Assembly (NCBI GenBank): GCA_947503525.1
Contig: CANNEA010000001.1
Coordinates: forward strand, 372,001 to 436,000
Origin: an uncultured Carboxylicivirga sp.
GTDB lineage: Bacteria; Bacteroidota; Bacteroidia; Bacteroidales; Marinilabiliaceae
Reading direction: 5' to 3'
DNA length: 64,000 bases
The notes under the pieces: generated by a model
Databases searched by the model: none
Told to the model about the DNA's origin: nothing
The model's input: the letters and a program-made list of their open reading frames with translations, nothing else
Shown here: positions 1 to 8,403 of the stretch, piece by piece
Layout: each line of letters begins with the position of its first letter
Position numbering within the stretch: position 1 is the stretch's first letter
Position numbers and translations under genes: made by a program

Positions 1-585
1 CTATCTACTACTGACCTAATGACATTTAAATCAGTGAGTGATGTGCCGGTTGTATTTAAGGCTTACAATGTTATGGCAGAAGATGGTTATGATGTTGGCT
101 TTGAGAATTCAACCATAGAAAACTGGCCTTATGACTGGTGGGGTGGTAACTGGGGTATGTACTCTAGCGATATTTCTACTGCTCAGGCAAAAACAGGTAA
201 GCAAAGTTTATTGCTGGATATGCATGCCGAAGGTGGAGCTGTATTTACTCATGCTGTTGATGGTACAAAGATAACCTTCCCTGTGGAAGAAGGCGTTACT
301 TATGAAGTTGGTATATGGGTATATGTTGATCAATTGGGTAATACAGATACCGGTGATGGTTGGAGTCCTGATTTGCGTTTCTATCCAGATGATTGGAGTT
401 CTGAAATAGCTTATTTCTTCAATGCTGAATTTAAGGTAGGACAATGGGTATATATGAAGGCTGAATGGAAAGCTGGAGCTACAAGAGATGCATTCTTCTT
501 TATTAGAGGATATAACACCAGTAGTACAATCAATCATACCATGTATATTGATGATCTTGTAATATTCGAGAAGGAACTACGATAA
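1..585 (+). CDS. C-terminal part of a carbohydrate-binding surface protein (5' end outside window)
   Basis: The reading frame is open to the left edge, so the true start is outside the window; an internal ATG at 19 is not convincing as a start. The visible 194 residues form one beta-rich, aromatic-rich domain. It runs from a 'GFENSTIENWP' opening, through many Trp/Tyr residues (WWGGNWGMY), to a closing 'MYIDDLVIF' strand. This is the usual pattern of CBM4/9/22-like jelly-roll modules that bind polysaccharide. There is no T9SS sorting domain, so the whole protein may be a surface lipoprotein (SusE/F or SGBP type) rather than a secreted enzyme; that part is inference. It lies directly before the GH86 gene and a strong terminator separates them, so it probably ends the upstream operon of the same polysaccharide locus. 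Confidence 0.7.
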   Translation, partial: LSTTDLMTFKSVSDVPVVFKAYNVMAEDGYDVGFENSTIENWPYDWWGGNWGMYSSDISTAQAKTGKQSLLLDMHAEGGAVFTHAVDGTKITFPVEEGVTYEVGIWVYVDQLGNTDTGDGWSPDLRFYPDDWSSEIAYFFNAEFKVGQWVYMKAEWKAGATRDAFFFIRGYNTSSTINHTMYIDDLVIFEKELR

Positions 586-597
586 TAAACTGAAAGG

Positions 598-637
598 CAG
601 GGTTGGATTATTTAAAGGTGAATCCAACCCTGTTTTT
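598..637 (+). terminator. Rho-independent terminator after the carbohydrate-binding gene
   Basis: A perfect 12-bp inverted repeat (CAGGGTTGGATT at 598-609, AATCCAACCCTG at 621-632) with an 11-nt loop is followed by five T. It starts 13 nt after the upstream stop codon. Confidence 0.9.
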
Positions 638-657
638 ACTAATTAGAGAGGTTGATA

Positions 658-2862
658 ATGAAAAGTCTGGCAACAATAATTGGGATGCTCATTGGTGGAT
701 TAGCAATTCTGGCTAATACTAACAACGATACAGTATATGTTGATGTTAATATTGATCTGAAGCGTTCGTTGGGTGGAGTTGAAGAATTTGAACGGGATAA
801 ATACATTACCATTCATGCCGATGTAAGTGAACGAGAGTGGGATGGAGATAATGAAGTTGCTGATTTACGTGATCATTTCTTAAATGGCTATGATGTTTAC
901 ATGGGGCGCAACACAGGAGGTATTCAGTGGTATATGAATAACTTAACGCCTGAAGATGAAAATCGCTCTGGTTATGCCGATACCATTAGTATTGCTCAGA
1001 ATGGTACAAACATCAAAACAAATTATTCGTCCAATGCCAATTGGCACGCTTACGAAAACAGAAATGCACAAATTCTGTGTGCACAATTGCATCCTTTCTA
1101 TCCTGATGGACAGGAGACTCAAAAAGGATGGGCTTTTTCAACGGCCGATACAAATGATGAGCCATTTGGAACCGCGAGTGGAGAGTATATGGCTCATTTT
1201 ATTAAAGAAACTTATGGAACAGGAGGAAACACAGGTCAGCCTCGCCCAAACCTGATTGAAGTAGTTAATGAGCCTTTGTGGCACCTGGTGGATTATGGCG
1301 ATGAAGAGCCGGAAAAAATATTTCGCTTTCATAATGCAGTGGCTGATCAGATTAAAAAACATAACGACAATATTGATGTTGGCGGATTTTGCACCGCTTT
1401 TCCTGATTTAGAGAAGAATAATTTTACGCAATGGGAGGAGCGTTGGAAATTATTTATGGATGTAGCAGGTGAGAAAATGGACTTCTGGACTATTCATTTA
1501 TATGACTTTCCATCCATTAATAATGGAAAACAATTGTACAGAAAGGGTGCTCAGATGGAGGGGACCTTTGATATGATGGAGCAATACAGCTTTATGAAGT
1601 TTGGTAAAGTCAAACCCTTTATGATTTCTGAATATGGTGCTCAAATGCATGACTATATGAATCAATGGTCACCTTACCGCGACTGGTTACATGTAAAATC
1701 GTGTAATGCCATGGTGATGCAATTTATGGAGCGGACGAATATCATTAATAAAACCATAAACTTCTTGCCCGTAAAAGCAGAATGGGGTTATAGCGAAGGC
1801 AAAACATACAATCACCGCTTAATGCGTAAAGCTAATGAACCTGATAGTTACACAGGGAAATGGGTGTATTCCGATATGGTTCAGTTCTATCAACTATGGT
1901 CAGATGTAAAAGGGATAAGGGTCGATTCAAAAGCATCAGATGTAGATGTGATGGTGGATGCATATGTAAATGGCGATAAGCTTTATCTGATAATAACTAA
2001 TCTGTTATTTGAAGATATTGAAATACAAACTAATAGGTTAGGTGTTGCTGAAGATTATTCTCAATTGAGAGTTAAGCACTTATTCTTGAATGGGAATGAG
2101 CCTGAATTAACTGAAAATACCTATGGCGATCATCCAAAGTCATTTAAGTTAGGTGCTGAAGGGTCGATGATTCTGGAATACACCTATCCGAATAATATTG
2201 AGCTTGGTGAACAGGCGCAAGAGCAGAAATACTATGCTGAAGAATACTACAAGGCTATAAAAGCTAATACCGCTGAAGTTTTTCATATTAACAGTGTAGA
2301 GCTGGGCACTTATGGTGAAGCAACCTTACGAATAGGAATCGGACGTAATCATGGGAAAAATTTAAAGCCAGAGGTAACAATAAACGGCACGGCATTATCA
2401 GTACCTTCCAATTACAGAGGTGATGATCAGAAGGATCGACCTACCTTTTTTGGCGTGCTTGAAATTCCTGTTCCGTATGACTTGCTTGACGAAGATAATA
2501 CCATTGAAGTGACTTTTAATGATGATGGAGGCCACATTTCAAGTCTTACCATGCGAGCCATTATTTTCTCACGAGAAGTAAAACGCTTTGAGAGTGCACC
2601 GGATGTAGGTATTAAGAAGCTAAGTCTGGATAAGATAAAAATAGCACCTAATCCGGCTCAGTCAAATATTGAGGTGTCGTCAAAAGGAACCGAACTTCTC
2701 ACAGGAATTAAGATATATACATTAAGCGGTAACATTGTTTTAAATCAAGCTATTCATAACAATACAACTAATGTTCAAGTGGCGCATTTACCACGAGGTA
2801 TTTATCTGTTCTTAGTTAATACAAACAATGGAGAGTATAGCCATAAGCTTGTACTAAATTGA
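658..2862 (+). CDS. GH86 beta-agarase/beta-porphyranase with T9SS sorting domain
   Basis: Secreted endo-acting glycoside hydrolase of family GH86, predicted to cut beta-1,4 bonds in agarose or porphyran; the sequence alone does not separate these two activities. An N-terminal hydrophobic signal segment covers about residues 1-20. The clan GH-A TIM barrel carries the probable acid/base Glu205 in VVNEPLW and the nucleophile Glu325 in ISEYGA. Beta-sandwich domains follow at roughly 400-650. The last ~75 residues are a type A T9SS sorting domain beginning near 'IAPNPAQSNIEV' and ending 'YSHKLVLN'. I chose ATG 658, preceded by AGAGAGG, over an in-frame TTG six bases earlier; this gives 734 residues. 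The downstream anhydrogalactose and galactose genes fit its products. Confidence 0.88.
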   Translation: MKSLATIIGMLIGGLAILANTNNDTVYVDVNIDLKRSLGGVEEFERDKYITIHADVSEREWDGDNEVADLRDHFLNGYDVYMGRNTGGIQWYMNNLTPEDENRSGYADTISIAQNGTNIKTNYSSNANWHAYENRNAQILCAQLHPFYPDGQETQKGWAFSTADTNDEPFGTASGEYMAHFIKETYGTGGNTGQPRPNLIEVVNEPLWHLVDYGDEEPEKIFRFHNAVADQIKKHNDNIDVGGFCTAFPDLEKNNFTQWEERWKLFMDVAGEKMDFWTIHLYDFPSINNGKQLYRKGAQMEGTFDMMEQYSFMKFGKVKPFMISEYGAQMHDYMNQWSPYRDWLHVKSCNAMVMQFMERTNIINKTINFLPVKAEWGYSEGKTYNHRLMRKANEPDSYTGKWVYSDMVQFYQLWSDVKGIRVDSKASDVDVMVDAYVNGDKLYLIITNLLFEDIEIQTNRLGVAEDYSQLRVKHLFLNGNEPELTENTYGDHPKSFKLGAEGSMILEYTYPNNIELGEQAQEQKYYAEEYYKAIKANTAEVFHINSVELGTYGEATLRIGIGRNHGKNLKPEVTINGTALSVPSNYRGDDQKDRPTFFGVLEIPVPYDLLDEDNTIEVTFNDDGGHISSLTMRAIIFSREVKRFESAPDVGIKKLSLDKIKIAPNPAQSNIEVSSKGTELLTGIKIYTLSGNIVLNQAIHNNTTNVQVAHLPRGIYLFLVNTNNGEYSHKLVLN

Positions 2863-2892
2863 TATTTCAAATTGTTCATTAGAGGGGAAATA

Positions 2893-3684
2893 ATGAGTCA
2901 ATATACCATAATACTAGTGTTTGTTTTACTGTCGCTAGGCTGTTCATTCGATTCGGCAGACAGTAGGACGAGTGATTTTTCAAAGGACTGGCAGGTTGTT
3001 CAATATGAGGATTCAGAACTATCGGGGTTATCTGATTTGACATGGATCGATGTTAATTCAAACTGGTACAATAGTGCTTCTTCAATCGATCAAAAAACAA
3101 ATCTTAGGGTGCTTTATAAAAAGAACTTTAGGGTAAATAGTAATCATTCCAACTATTGTTATTTGAAAATTGGTGAGCTTGACGCATCAACAACTGTATG
3201 GTGCAATGATAAAAAAGCAGTACTTAATCCACTTGGGAATAACGATTATGTGGTTGACTTATCTGAACATTTATATATGGGAGATAAGGAGAATAGCATT
3301 ATGGTAAAAACCATTAAACGCAATTTAAATCATCCTGTTGAAACAATTAAATTGGTTGAGCTTCCTGATCTGCATATTCCTGTTAATGGAGTAACAAGTT
3401 ATGTCAAAGAAAAAGGTAAGCGTAAATTTTTAGCGCTTAAAGTCAAGGTTAAAAATGCCTCCATCAAAGAACAGCAATGCATATTAAGAATAGTGTTTGA
3501 AAATGGAAGTAAACAAAGCATAAATGAAACGCCTTTGTTTTTAGAGGCAAAAACAGAGAACACTTACGAACAATGTTTTACACTATCGGAAGAATCAAAT
3601 CCTGATGATGTTATAATTACAAGTGCAATAATTCGCTCAGGGAATATTATTGATAAACATATAGCTATGTTAAGCCAGAATTAG
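2893..3684 (+). CDS. Lipoprotein with GH2-type sugar-binding fold, no catalytic domain
   Basis: The 263-residue product opens with a lipoprotein signal (lipobox LSLGC, Cys at about residue 17). Residues ~30-145 resemble the galactose-binding jelly-roll at the N-terminus of GH2 enzymes: 'DWQVVQ', an acceptor strand 'LYKKNFRV', then 'YCYLKIGELDASTTVWCND' and 'NSIMVKT'. Residues ~160-263 look like the following immunoglobulin-like beta-sandwich. The (beta/alpha)8 catalytic barrel of GH2 is absent, and the gene has a normal stop. The start at ATG 2893 has AGAGGGG eight bases upstream. It begins 30 nt after the GH86 stop, so the two are probably co-transcribed. It could be a glycan-binding surface protein or a decayed GH2 gene. 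No known function is assigned. Confidence 0.6.
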   Translation: MSQYTIILVFVLLSLGCSFDSADSRTSDFSKDWQVVQYEDSELSGLSDLTWIDVNSNWYNSASSIDQKTNLRVLYKKNFRVNSNHSNYCYLKIGELDASTTVWCNDKKAVLNPLGNNDYVVDLSEHLYMGDKENSIMVKTIKRNLNHPVETIKLVELPDLHIPVNGVTSYVKEKGKRKFLALKVKVKNASIKEQQCILRIVFENGSKQSINETPLFLEAKTENTYEQCFTLSEESNPDDVIITSAIIRSGNIIDKHIAMLSQN

Positions 3685-3734
3685 CATGCATCAAAAGGAC
3701 TTTTAATATACCACCCCTATAGCGATTATTTTAC

Positions 3735-3809
3735 CTACCCTAATATCAAACACAACCTGTTTATGTATTTTTTAGCTAGGGTTACGAAGCTTGATATCAG
3801 GTAGATTTG
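3735..3809 (+). promoter_or_regulatory. Interrupted inverted repeat and -7 promoter motif before the anhydrogalactose operon
   Basis: The arms CTACCCTAATATCAA (3735-3749) and TTGATATCAGGTAG (3791-3804) are near-complementary and 41 nt apart. The right arm runs into TAGATTTG (3802-3809), a match to the Bacteroidota -7 motif TANNTTTG, about 70 nt before the dehydrogenase start. I see no good -33 element. This could be an operator for a sugar-responsive regulator, but that is inference. Confidence 0.4.
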
Positions 3810-3878
3810 TGTAAGGTTTTAATTCTGTGCAACCAACAATTGATAGCTTAATAAAAGAATAAATAGATATAAAATAAA

Positions 3879-4892
3879 ATGAAAGCAACAGTATACGAAG
3901 GAAATAAAATCTTCTCAGTAGTTAAGAAAGAAGTGGAAGTGCCGGCCAAAGGAGAAGTGCGAATTAAAGTAGCTTATTGCGGTGTGTGTGGAACGGATGT
4001 TCACATCTATCATGGTATGATGGATCAACGCGTTGATATACCTCAAATTATTGGACATGAAATGTCTGGGGTTGTAGATGCGATTGGAGAGGGTGTTACT
4101 GGAGTTGAAGTTGGAGAAAAAATAACGGTACGTCCATTGGATAATCGTGCGGAGAAAGCATCCGATAAAGGTTTTGGTCATATTGCGAAGGAGTTAAAAT
4201 TTATTGGAATTGATAGTCCGGGAGCTATGCAACAATATTGGAATGTGCCTGCCTTTACTATCCATAAATTAAATGCGGATACGGACTTGAAGTTAGCAGC
4301 TTTAGTTGAACCATTAGCTGTAGCTTGTCATGACGTTCGTCGTGGACGCTTGCAAAAAGGCGAAACAGCGGTTGTTCTCGGAGGAGGTCCAATCGGTTTA
4401 TTAGTGGCCATGGTTGCAAAAAGTGTGGGTGCTAAAGTGGTAATTTCTGAAGTGAATGATATTCGTATCAAAATGGCAGAAGAAATGGGTTTTGATGTGG
4501 TAAACCCTGTTAAAACTAACCTGGTTGAATATGTTGAAAAACTGACGGATGGAGGTTTAGCCGATGTGGTATTCGAGGTAGCTGGAGTTCAGCCTTCTTT
4601 GGATGTAATGACTGAAGTAGCCGGTATCAGAGGTCGCATTGTTATGGTTGCTATTCATGGTGAGAAGAAGCCCGTTGATTTATTTAAGTTCTTCTGGAAA
4701 GAGTTGGAATTGATTGGCGCTCGTGTTTACGAAGGTGAAGATTACGAAATGTCAATTGACCTGATTACCAAAAACGAACTGCCATTTGAAACGCTGATTA
4801 CGGCTGTTGAACCTTTAGATAATATTCAGCAACTATTCGAGCAAATTGATACTAACCCTAATGGGATGAAGTATTTAGTGGATTGTCAATAA
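3879..4892 (+). CDS. Zn-dependent sugar-acid dehydrogenase (MDR family), probable 2-keto-3-deoxy-L-galactonate 5-dehydrogenase
   Basis: Cytoplasmic 337-residue medium-chain dehydrogenase of the threonine/sorbitol dehydrogenase type. Catalytic zinc ligands are visible: Cys37 in CGVCGTD, His60-Glu61 in IIGHE, and Glu144 in ALVEP. The NAD(P) loop is GGGPIG at 168-173. The four-cysteine structural-zinc lobe expected near residues 88-105 is missing and is replaced by a cysteine-free segment (PLDNRAEKASDKGFGH). It heads a tight operon with the SDR (22 nt) and the aldehyde dehydrogenase (25 nt). In the known L-anhydrogalactose pathway an L-KDGal 5-dehydrogenase makes 2,5-diketo-3-deoxy-L-galactonate. 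The E. coli L-galactonate 5-dehydrogenase LgoD belongs to this family, so that role fits best. The substrate is inferred from context. Confidence 0.7.
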   Translation: MKATVYEGNKIFSVVKKEVEVPAKGEVRIKVAYCGVCGTDVHIYHGMMDQRVDIPQIIGHEMSGVVDAIGEGVTGVEVGEKITVRPLDNRAEKASDKGFGHIAKELKFIGIDSPGAMQQYWNVPAFTIHKLNADTDLKLAALVEPLAVACHDVRRGRLQKGETAVVLGGGPIGLLVAMVAKSVGAKVVISEVNDIRIKMAEEMGFDVVNPVKTNLVEYVEKLTDGGLADVVFEVAGVQPSLDVMTEVAGIRGRIVMVAIHGEKKPVDLFKFFWKELELIGARVYEGEDYEMSIDLITKNELPFETLITAVEPLDNIQQLFEQIDTNPNGMKYLVDCQ

Positions 4893-4914
4893 CAAAATAT
4901 TAAATAAGAATAAA

Positions 4915-5721
4915 ATGATGAACGTAAACGAATTGTTTGATCTATCTGGTAAGGTAGCTCTTGTAACAGGAGGAACTCATGGTATTGGAATGGCTTGTGG
5001 TAAAGCTCTTGCAGCTGCAGGTGCCAAGCTATGTGTTAACGACATTGATGATGAGAAGTTAGCTGAAGCGAAAGCTGAATATGCCAAAGATGGAATAGAC
5101 GTTTATACATTAAATTTTAATGTGACCAGCGAAGAAGGTGTTGACAAGGGAATATCTCAAATTGAAAAAGAGGTGGGCCCGGTAGATGTACTGGTTAATA
5201 ATGCCGGTATCATTAAACGTATACCAATTATGGATATGCCGCTTAGCGACTTTCAACAGGTTATTGATGTTGACTTGGTGGCTCCATTGATTGTTGCTAA
5301 AAGAGTGGCAAAAGGAATGATAGAACGTCGTCAGGGTAAGATCATCAATATGTGTTCAATGATGAGTGTTTATGGTCGTCAGAATGTATCGGCTTATGCT
5401 GCAGCAAAAGGCGGATTGAAACTTTTAACATCAAACATGACATGCGAGTGGGCTAAGTATAACGTTCAAATTAATGGAATTGGTCCTGGGTATATTGCAA
5501 CTGCACAAACGGCACCAATTCGAGTAGGCGGACATCCTTTTAACAACCTTGTAATGACTCGAACACCTGCCAACCGTTGGGGTGAGCCCGAAGATGTAGG
5601 TAATGCAGCTTTATTCTTAGCATCTAAAGCCGCTGACTTTGTAAATGGCCATGTGCTATACGTTGATGGCGGAATCCTGGCCAACTTTGGTTACGTGGAA
5701 GGTGAAAATGTAGCTGACTAG
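4915..5721 (+). CDS. SDR oxidoreductase, gluconate 5-dehydrogenase-like; probable 2,5-diketo-3-deoxy-L-galactonate 5-reductase
   Basis: Classical short-chain dehydrogenase of 268 residues. It has the cofactor motif TGGTHGIG (18-25), NNAG near 95-98, and the catalytic Ser148, Tyr161 and Lys165 (YAAAK). It is close in style to IdnO/KduD-type enzymes that interconvert a 5-keto and a 5-hydroxy sugar acid. In anhydrogalactose catabolism the second 5-position step reduces L-DDGal to 2-keto-3-deoxy-D-gluconate, reversing the stereochemistry set by the preceding dehydrogenase; a gluconate 5-dehydrogenase homologue next to a Zn-dehydrogenase suits that pair. It sits between the dehydrogenase and the aldehyde dehydrogenase. 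Two consecutive ATG codons (4915 and 4918) can start it. The family is certain; the substrate is inferred from the locus. Confidence 0.75.
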   Translation: MMNVNELFDLSGKVALVTGGTHGIGMACGKALAAAGAKLCVNDIDDEKLAEAKAEYAKDGIDVYTLNFNVTSEEGVDKGISQIEKEVGPVDVLVNNAGIIKRIPIMDMPLSDFQQVIDVDLVAPLIVAKRVAKGMIERRQGKIINMCSMMSVYGRQNVSAYAAAKGGLKLLTSNMTCEWAKYNVQINGIGPGYIATAQTAPIRVGGHPFNNLVMTRTPANRWGEPEDVGNAALFLASKAADFVNGHVLYVDGGILANFGYVEGENVAD

Positions 5722-5746
5722 TCAATTAACTAAAAAACAAACGAAC

Positions 5747-7204
5747 ATGAGTGCAGAAATTCTAAAATTCGATCATTATATAAACGGACAATGGCTAAAG
5801 CCAGATAATGGAGAAACTGTTGAGGTTTTAAATCCTTCAAACGATGAGGTAGTTGGCTTAATTGCCAATGGAAATGAGAAGGATGCCCAGTTGGCGTTGA
5901 ACGCTGCTGAAGCTGCTCAAAAAGGATGGGCTAAGATTCCGGCTCGTAAACGTGCCGAGCTACTTTATGCTTTTGTAGGTGAGATAAAGGCTAATCGCGA
6001 AGAGTTGGCAACAGTATTAACTAAGGAGCAGGGTAAACTTTTTAAAGTTGCGCAGTTCGAAGTTGATGTTTGTTGCTCGTTTATCGAGTATGCTTGTGAA
6101 TGGGCTCGTCGTATTGAAGGCGATATTATACCTTCAGACAATGAAGATGAACAAATTTGGATTCAGAAAATTCCACGTGGAGTTGTTGTAGCAATTACTG
6201 CCTGGAACTTTCCTTTGGCCCTTGCCGGACGTAAGTTAGGACCTGCTTTGGTTGCAGGTAATTCAATGGTGATAAAAGCTACCGACGAAACTCCGATGTC
6301 GACCTTGATGTTAGGCGAATTGGCTAAAAAAGCCGGTATTCCGGATGGTGTTTTGAATATTGTAACCGGAGCTGGTCGTGTAATTGGAAGTGCTTTGGTG
6401 AGCAATCCAATTACTAAAATGATTACCATGACCGGAAGTACACCAACCGGTCAAGCTATTTTTAAAGCTGCAGCTGAGAATCTGGCTCATGTTCAGTTGG
6501 AGTTGGGGGGCAAGGCACCATTTATTGCTTTTGAAGATTGTGATATTGATGATGCTGTTGCTGGAGCACTTCACTCTCGTTTCGATAATTGTGGACAGGT
6601 TTGTACTTGTAATGAGCGCATGTATGTTCATGAAGATATCTATGAGGCCTTTATGGCTAAATTCATGGAAAAGGTAAAAGCCATTAAAGTGGGTGATCCT
6701 TTCGATGCTGCTTCTGATATGGGCGCCAAAGTTAATAAGGCGGAATTGCATCACATGCAAGAATTGGTTGATATAAGTGTGAAAGAGGGAGCTACATTAG
6801 CCTATGGAGGGAAAACACCTGAAGGATCTGAATTCGAAAAAGGAAACTGGTTTATGCCTACCATCCTAACTGATGTGAAGCAGAAAATGACTATTGTTCA
6901 CGAAGAGGCTTTCGGACCAATTTTGCCGGTTATCAAGTTTAAGGATTTTGATCAGGTTGTAGAGTGGGCCAACGATTGTGAGTTTGGATTGGCTGCCATG
7001 GTTTATACCAACGATATGAATCGTGTGATGCGATTAAATAGTGAACTTGATTTTGGTGAGATCTATATCAATCGTGGTCATGGTGAATTGCATCAAGGCT
7101 TCCACAATGGATATAAAATGAGTGGAACGGGAGGTGAAGATGGAAAGTACGGTTTTGAACAGTACCTTGAGAAAAAGACATTTTACGTAAGATTCAAATC
7201 ATAA
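5747..7204 (+). CDS. NAD(P)-dependent aldehyde dehydrogenase, probable 3,6-anhydro-L-galactose dehydrogenase
   Basis: Full-length (485 residues) aldehyde dehydrogenase resembling lactaldehyde dehydrogenase AldA. Key residues are Asn154 in WNFP, Glu252 in LELGGK and the catalytic Cys286 in CGQVC; the residue two before Gly is Cys282, where Ala is more usual. Oxidation of 3,6-anhydro-L-galactose to 3,6-anhydro-L-galactonate is the entry step of the pathway and is carried out by this family in agar degraders. The gene is third in the dehydrogenase operon and is followed at once by a strong terminator. The neighbouring agarases and cycloisomerase support this substrate, but other sugar aldehydes remain possible. 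Confidence 0.78.
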   Translation: MSAEILKFDHYINGQWLKPDNGETVEVLNPSNDEVVGLIANGNEKDAQLALNAAEAAQKGWAKIPARKRAELLYAFVGEIKANREELATVLTKEQGKLFKVAQFEVDVCCSFIEYACEWARRIEGDIIPSDNEDEQIWIQKIPRGVVVAITAWNFPLALAGRKLGPALVAGNSMVIKATDETPMSTLMLGELAKKAGIPDGVLNIVTGAGRVIGSALVSNPITKMITMTGSTPTGQAIFKAAAENLAHVQLELGGKAPFIAFEDCDIDDAVAGALHSRFDNCGQVCTCNERMYVHEDIYEAFMAKFMEKVKAIKVGDPFDAASDMGAKVNKAELHHMQELVDISVKEGATLAYGGKTPEGSEFEKGNWFMPTILTDVKQKMTIVHEEAFGPILPVIKFKDFDQVVEWANDCEFGLAAMVYTNDMNRVMRLNSELDFGEIYINRGHGELHQGFHNGYKMSGTGGEDGKYGFEQYLEKKTFYVRFKS

Positions 7205-7214
7205 GTTTGTTTGT

Positions 7215-7257
7215 GCCACTCTCAGATAACAAAAGTGTTTGACGGAGTGGCTTTTTT
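7215..7257 (+). terminator. Terminator splitting the catabolic locus
   Basis: GCCACTC (7215-7221) pairs with GAGTGGC (7245-7251), followed by six T. It lies 11 nt after the aldehyde dehydrogenase stop and ends the three-gene dehydrogenase unit. Confidence 0.8.
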
Positions 7258-7264
7258 ATGTTTG
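7257..7264 (+). promoter_or_regulatory. Probable -7 promoter element for the cycloisomerase operon
   Basis: TATGTTTG matches TANNTTTG and lies 21 nt before the ATG at 7285, immediately after the terminator. A TTTG at 7238-7241 could serve as the -33 element, but its 15-nt spacing is short. Confidence 0.4.
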
Positions 7265-7284
7265 AATAGACTTAGAAAGATAAT

Positions 7285-8379
7285 ATGGATAATACTATTA
7301 AGAATATATCATGTCGCTTGTTCAAAGTGCCTCTGCCCGAGGTGCTATCAGATGCTAAACATGGCGATCACTTCTATTTTGAATTGGTAATAACAACCAT
7401 TGAATTAAATGATGGATCAATTGGCACTGGTTATACCTACACAGGCGGAAAAGGCGGACATGCCATCAAGGCTATGGTTGAATATGATCTGGCTCCTGCC
7501 TTAATCGGAAAGGATGCTTCTGATATTGATGGCCTTTATGATTTTATGGAGTGGCATATTCATTACGTGGGTAGGGGAGGCATTGCTTCCTTCGCCATCT
7601 CTACTATTGATATTGCCCTTTGGGATATAAAATGTAAAGCAGCCAATCAGCCTTTATGGAAGATGGCTGGGGGAGTTGATAATACCTGCAAAGCCTACTG
7701 CGGCGGTATTGACCTTTTGTTTCCTCTTCCCAAACTTTTAGATAATATCAGAGGCTATTTATCTGCCGGTTATAATGCAGTTAAAATTAAAATTGGTCGT
7801 GATAATTTGGATGAAGATATTGAGCGTATAAAGGCGGTTCGCGAATTAATAGGGCCCGATGTTACTTTCATGGTGGATGCCAATTATTCGATGAGTATTG
7901 AAAAGTCCATTGAGGCTGCCAATCGTTTTAAGGAGTACGATATTTATTGGTTTGAAGAGCCAACTATACCAGATGATTATAAGGGCTTTGGAAGAATAGC
8001 TGAGGCAACAGGAATGCCATTGGCCATGGGAGAGAATCTACATACCATACATGAATTTGAATATGCCTTTGATCAGGCTAAACTATCATTTGTGCAACCC
8101 GATGCTTCAAATTGTGGAGGTGTTACGGGGTGGCTAAAAGCTGCTCGATTAGCAAATGAGAACAGCATTCCGGCTTGTTCACACGGAATGCAGGAATTGC
8201 ATGTTAGCCTGGTATCTGCACAGCCAAATGCAGGTTGGCTCGAGGTACATAGCTTTCCAATTGATGAGTATACAACACGTCCTTTGGTAGTTGAAAATCA
8301 TAGAGCTGTAGCCCCTGATACACCGGGTGTAGGTGTGGAATTTGATTGGAAGAAACTCCAATCATTCGAAGTGAAATAG
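7285..8379 (+). CDS. Enolase-superfamily (MR/MLE) enzyme, probable 3,6-anhydro-L-galactonate cycloisomerase
   Basis: A 364-residue mandelate racemase/muconate-lactonizing enzyme homologue. The barrel shows the general-base pair Lys167-x-Lys169 (VKIKIG), metal ligands Asp198 (VDANY), Glu224 (FEEP) and Glu250 (MGEN), and a candidate acid/base His300 in CSHGMQE. Family members either dehydrate sugar acids or open anhydro/lactone rings. In agar pathways this family converts 3,6-anhydro-L-galactonate to 2-keto-3-deoxy-L-galactonate, the exact step that joins the aldehyde dehydrogenase to the two 5-position dehydrogenases here. It begins a second unit with an aldose epimerase 24 nt downstream. A galactonate dehydratase role is the main alternative. 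Confidence 0.75.
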   Translation: MDNTIKNISCRLFKVPLPEVLSDAKHGDHFYFELVITTIELNDGSIGTGYTYTGGKGGHAIKAMVEYDLAPALIGKDASDIDGLYDFMEWHIHYVGRGGIASFAISTIDIALWDIKCKAANQPLWKMAGGVDNTCKAYCGGIDLLFPLPKLLDNIRGYLSAGYNAVKIKIGRDNLDEDIERIKAVRELIGPDVTFMVDANYSMSIEKSIEAANRFKEYDIYWFEEPTIPDDYKGFGRIAEATGMPLAMGENLHTIHEFEYAFDQAKLSFVQPDASNCGGVTGWLKAARLANENSIPACSHGMQELHVSLVSAQPNAGWLEVHSFPIDEYTTRPLVVENHRAVAPDTPGVGVEFDWKKLQSFEVK

Positions 8380-8403
8380 TGACAAAACTAAAAATCCAGT
8401 TTT

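Noticed and set aside
652-657. TTG start six bases before the GH86 ATG
   Set aside because: The ATG at 658 has a better-placed ribosome-binding site and starts a normal signal peptide.
2893-3684. Frameshifted GH2 beta-galactosidase
   Set aside because: No GH2 catalytic barrel sequence follows in any frame before the next gene, so a frameshift does not explain its absence.
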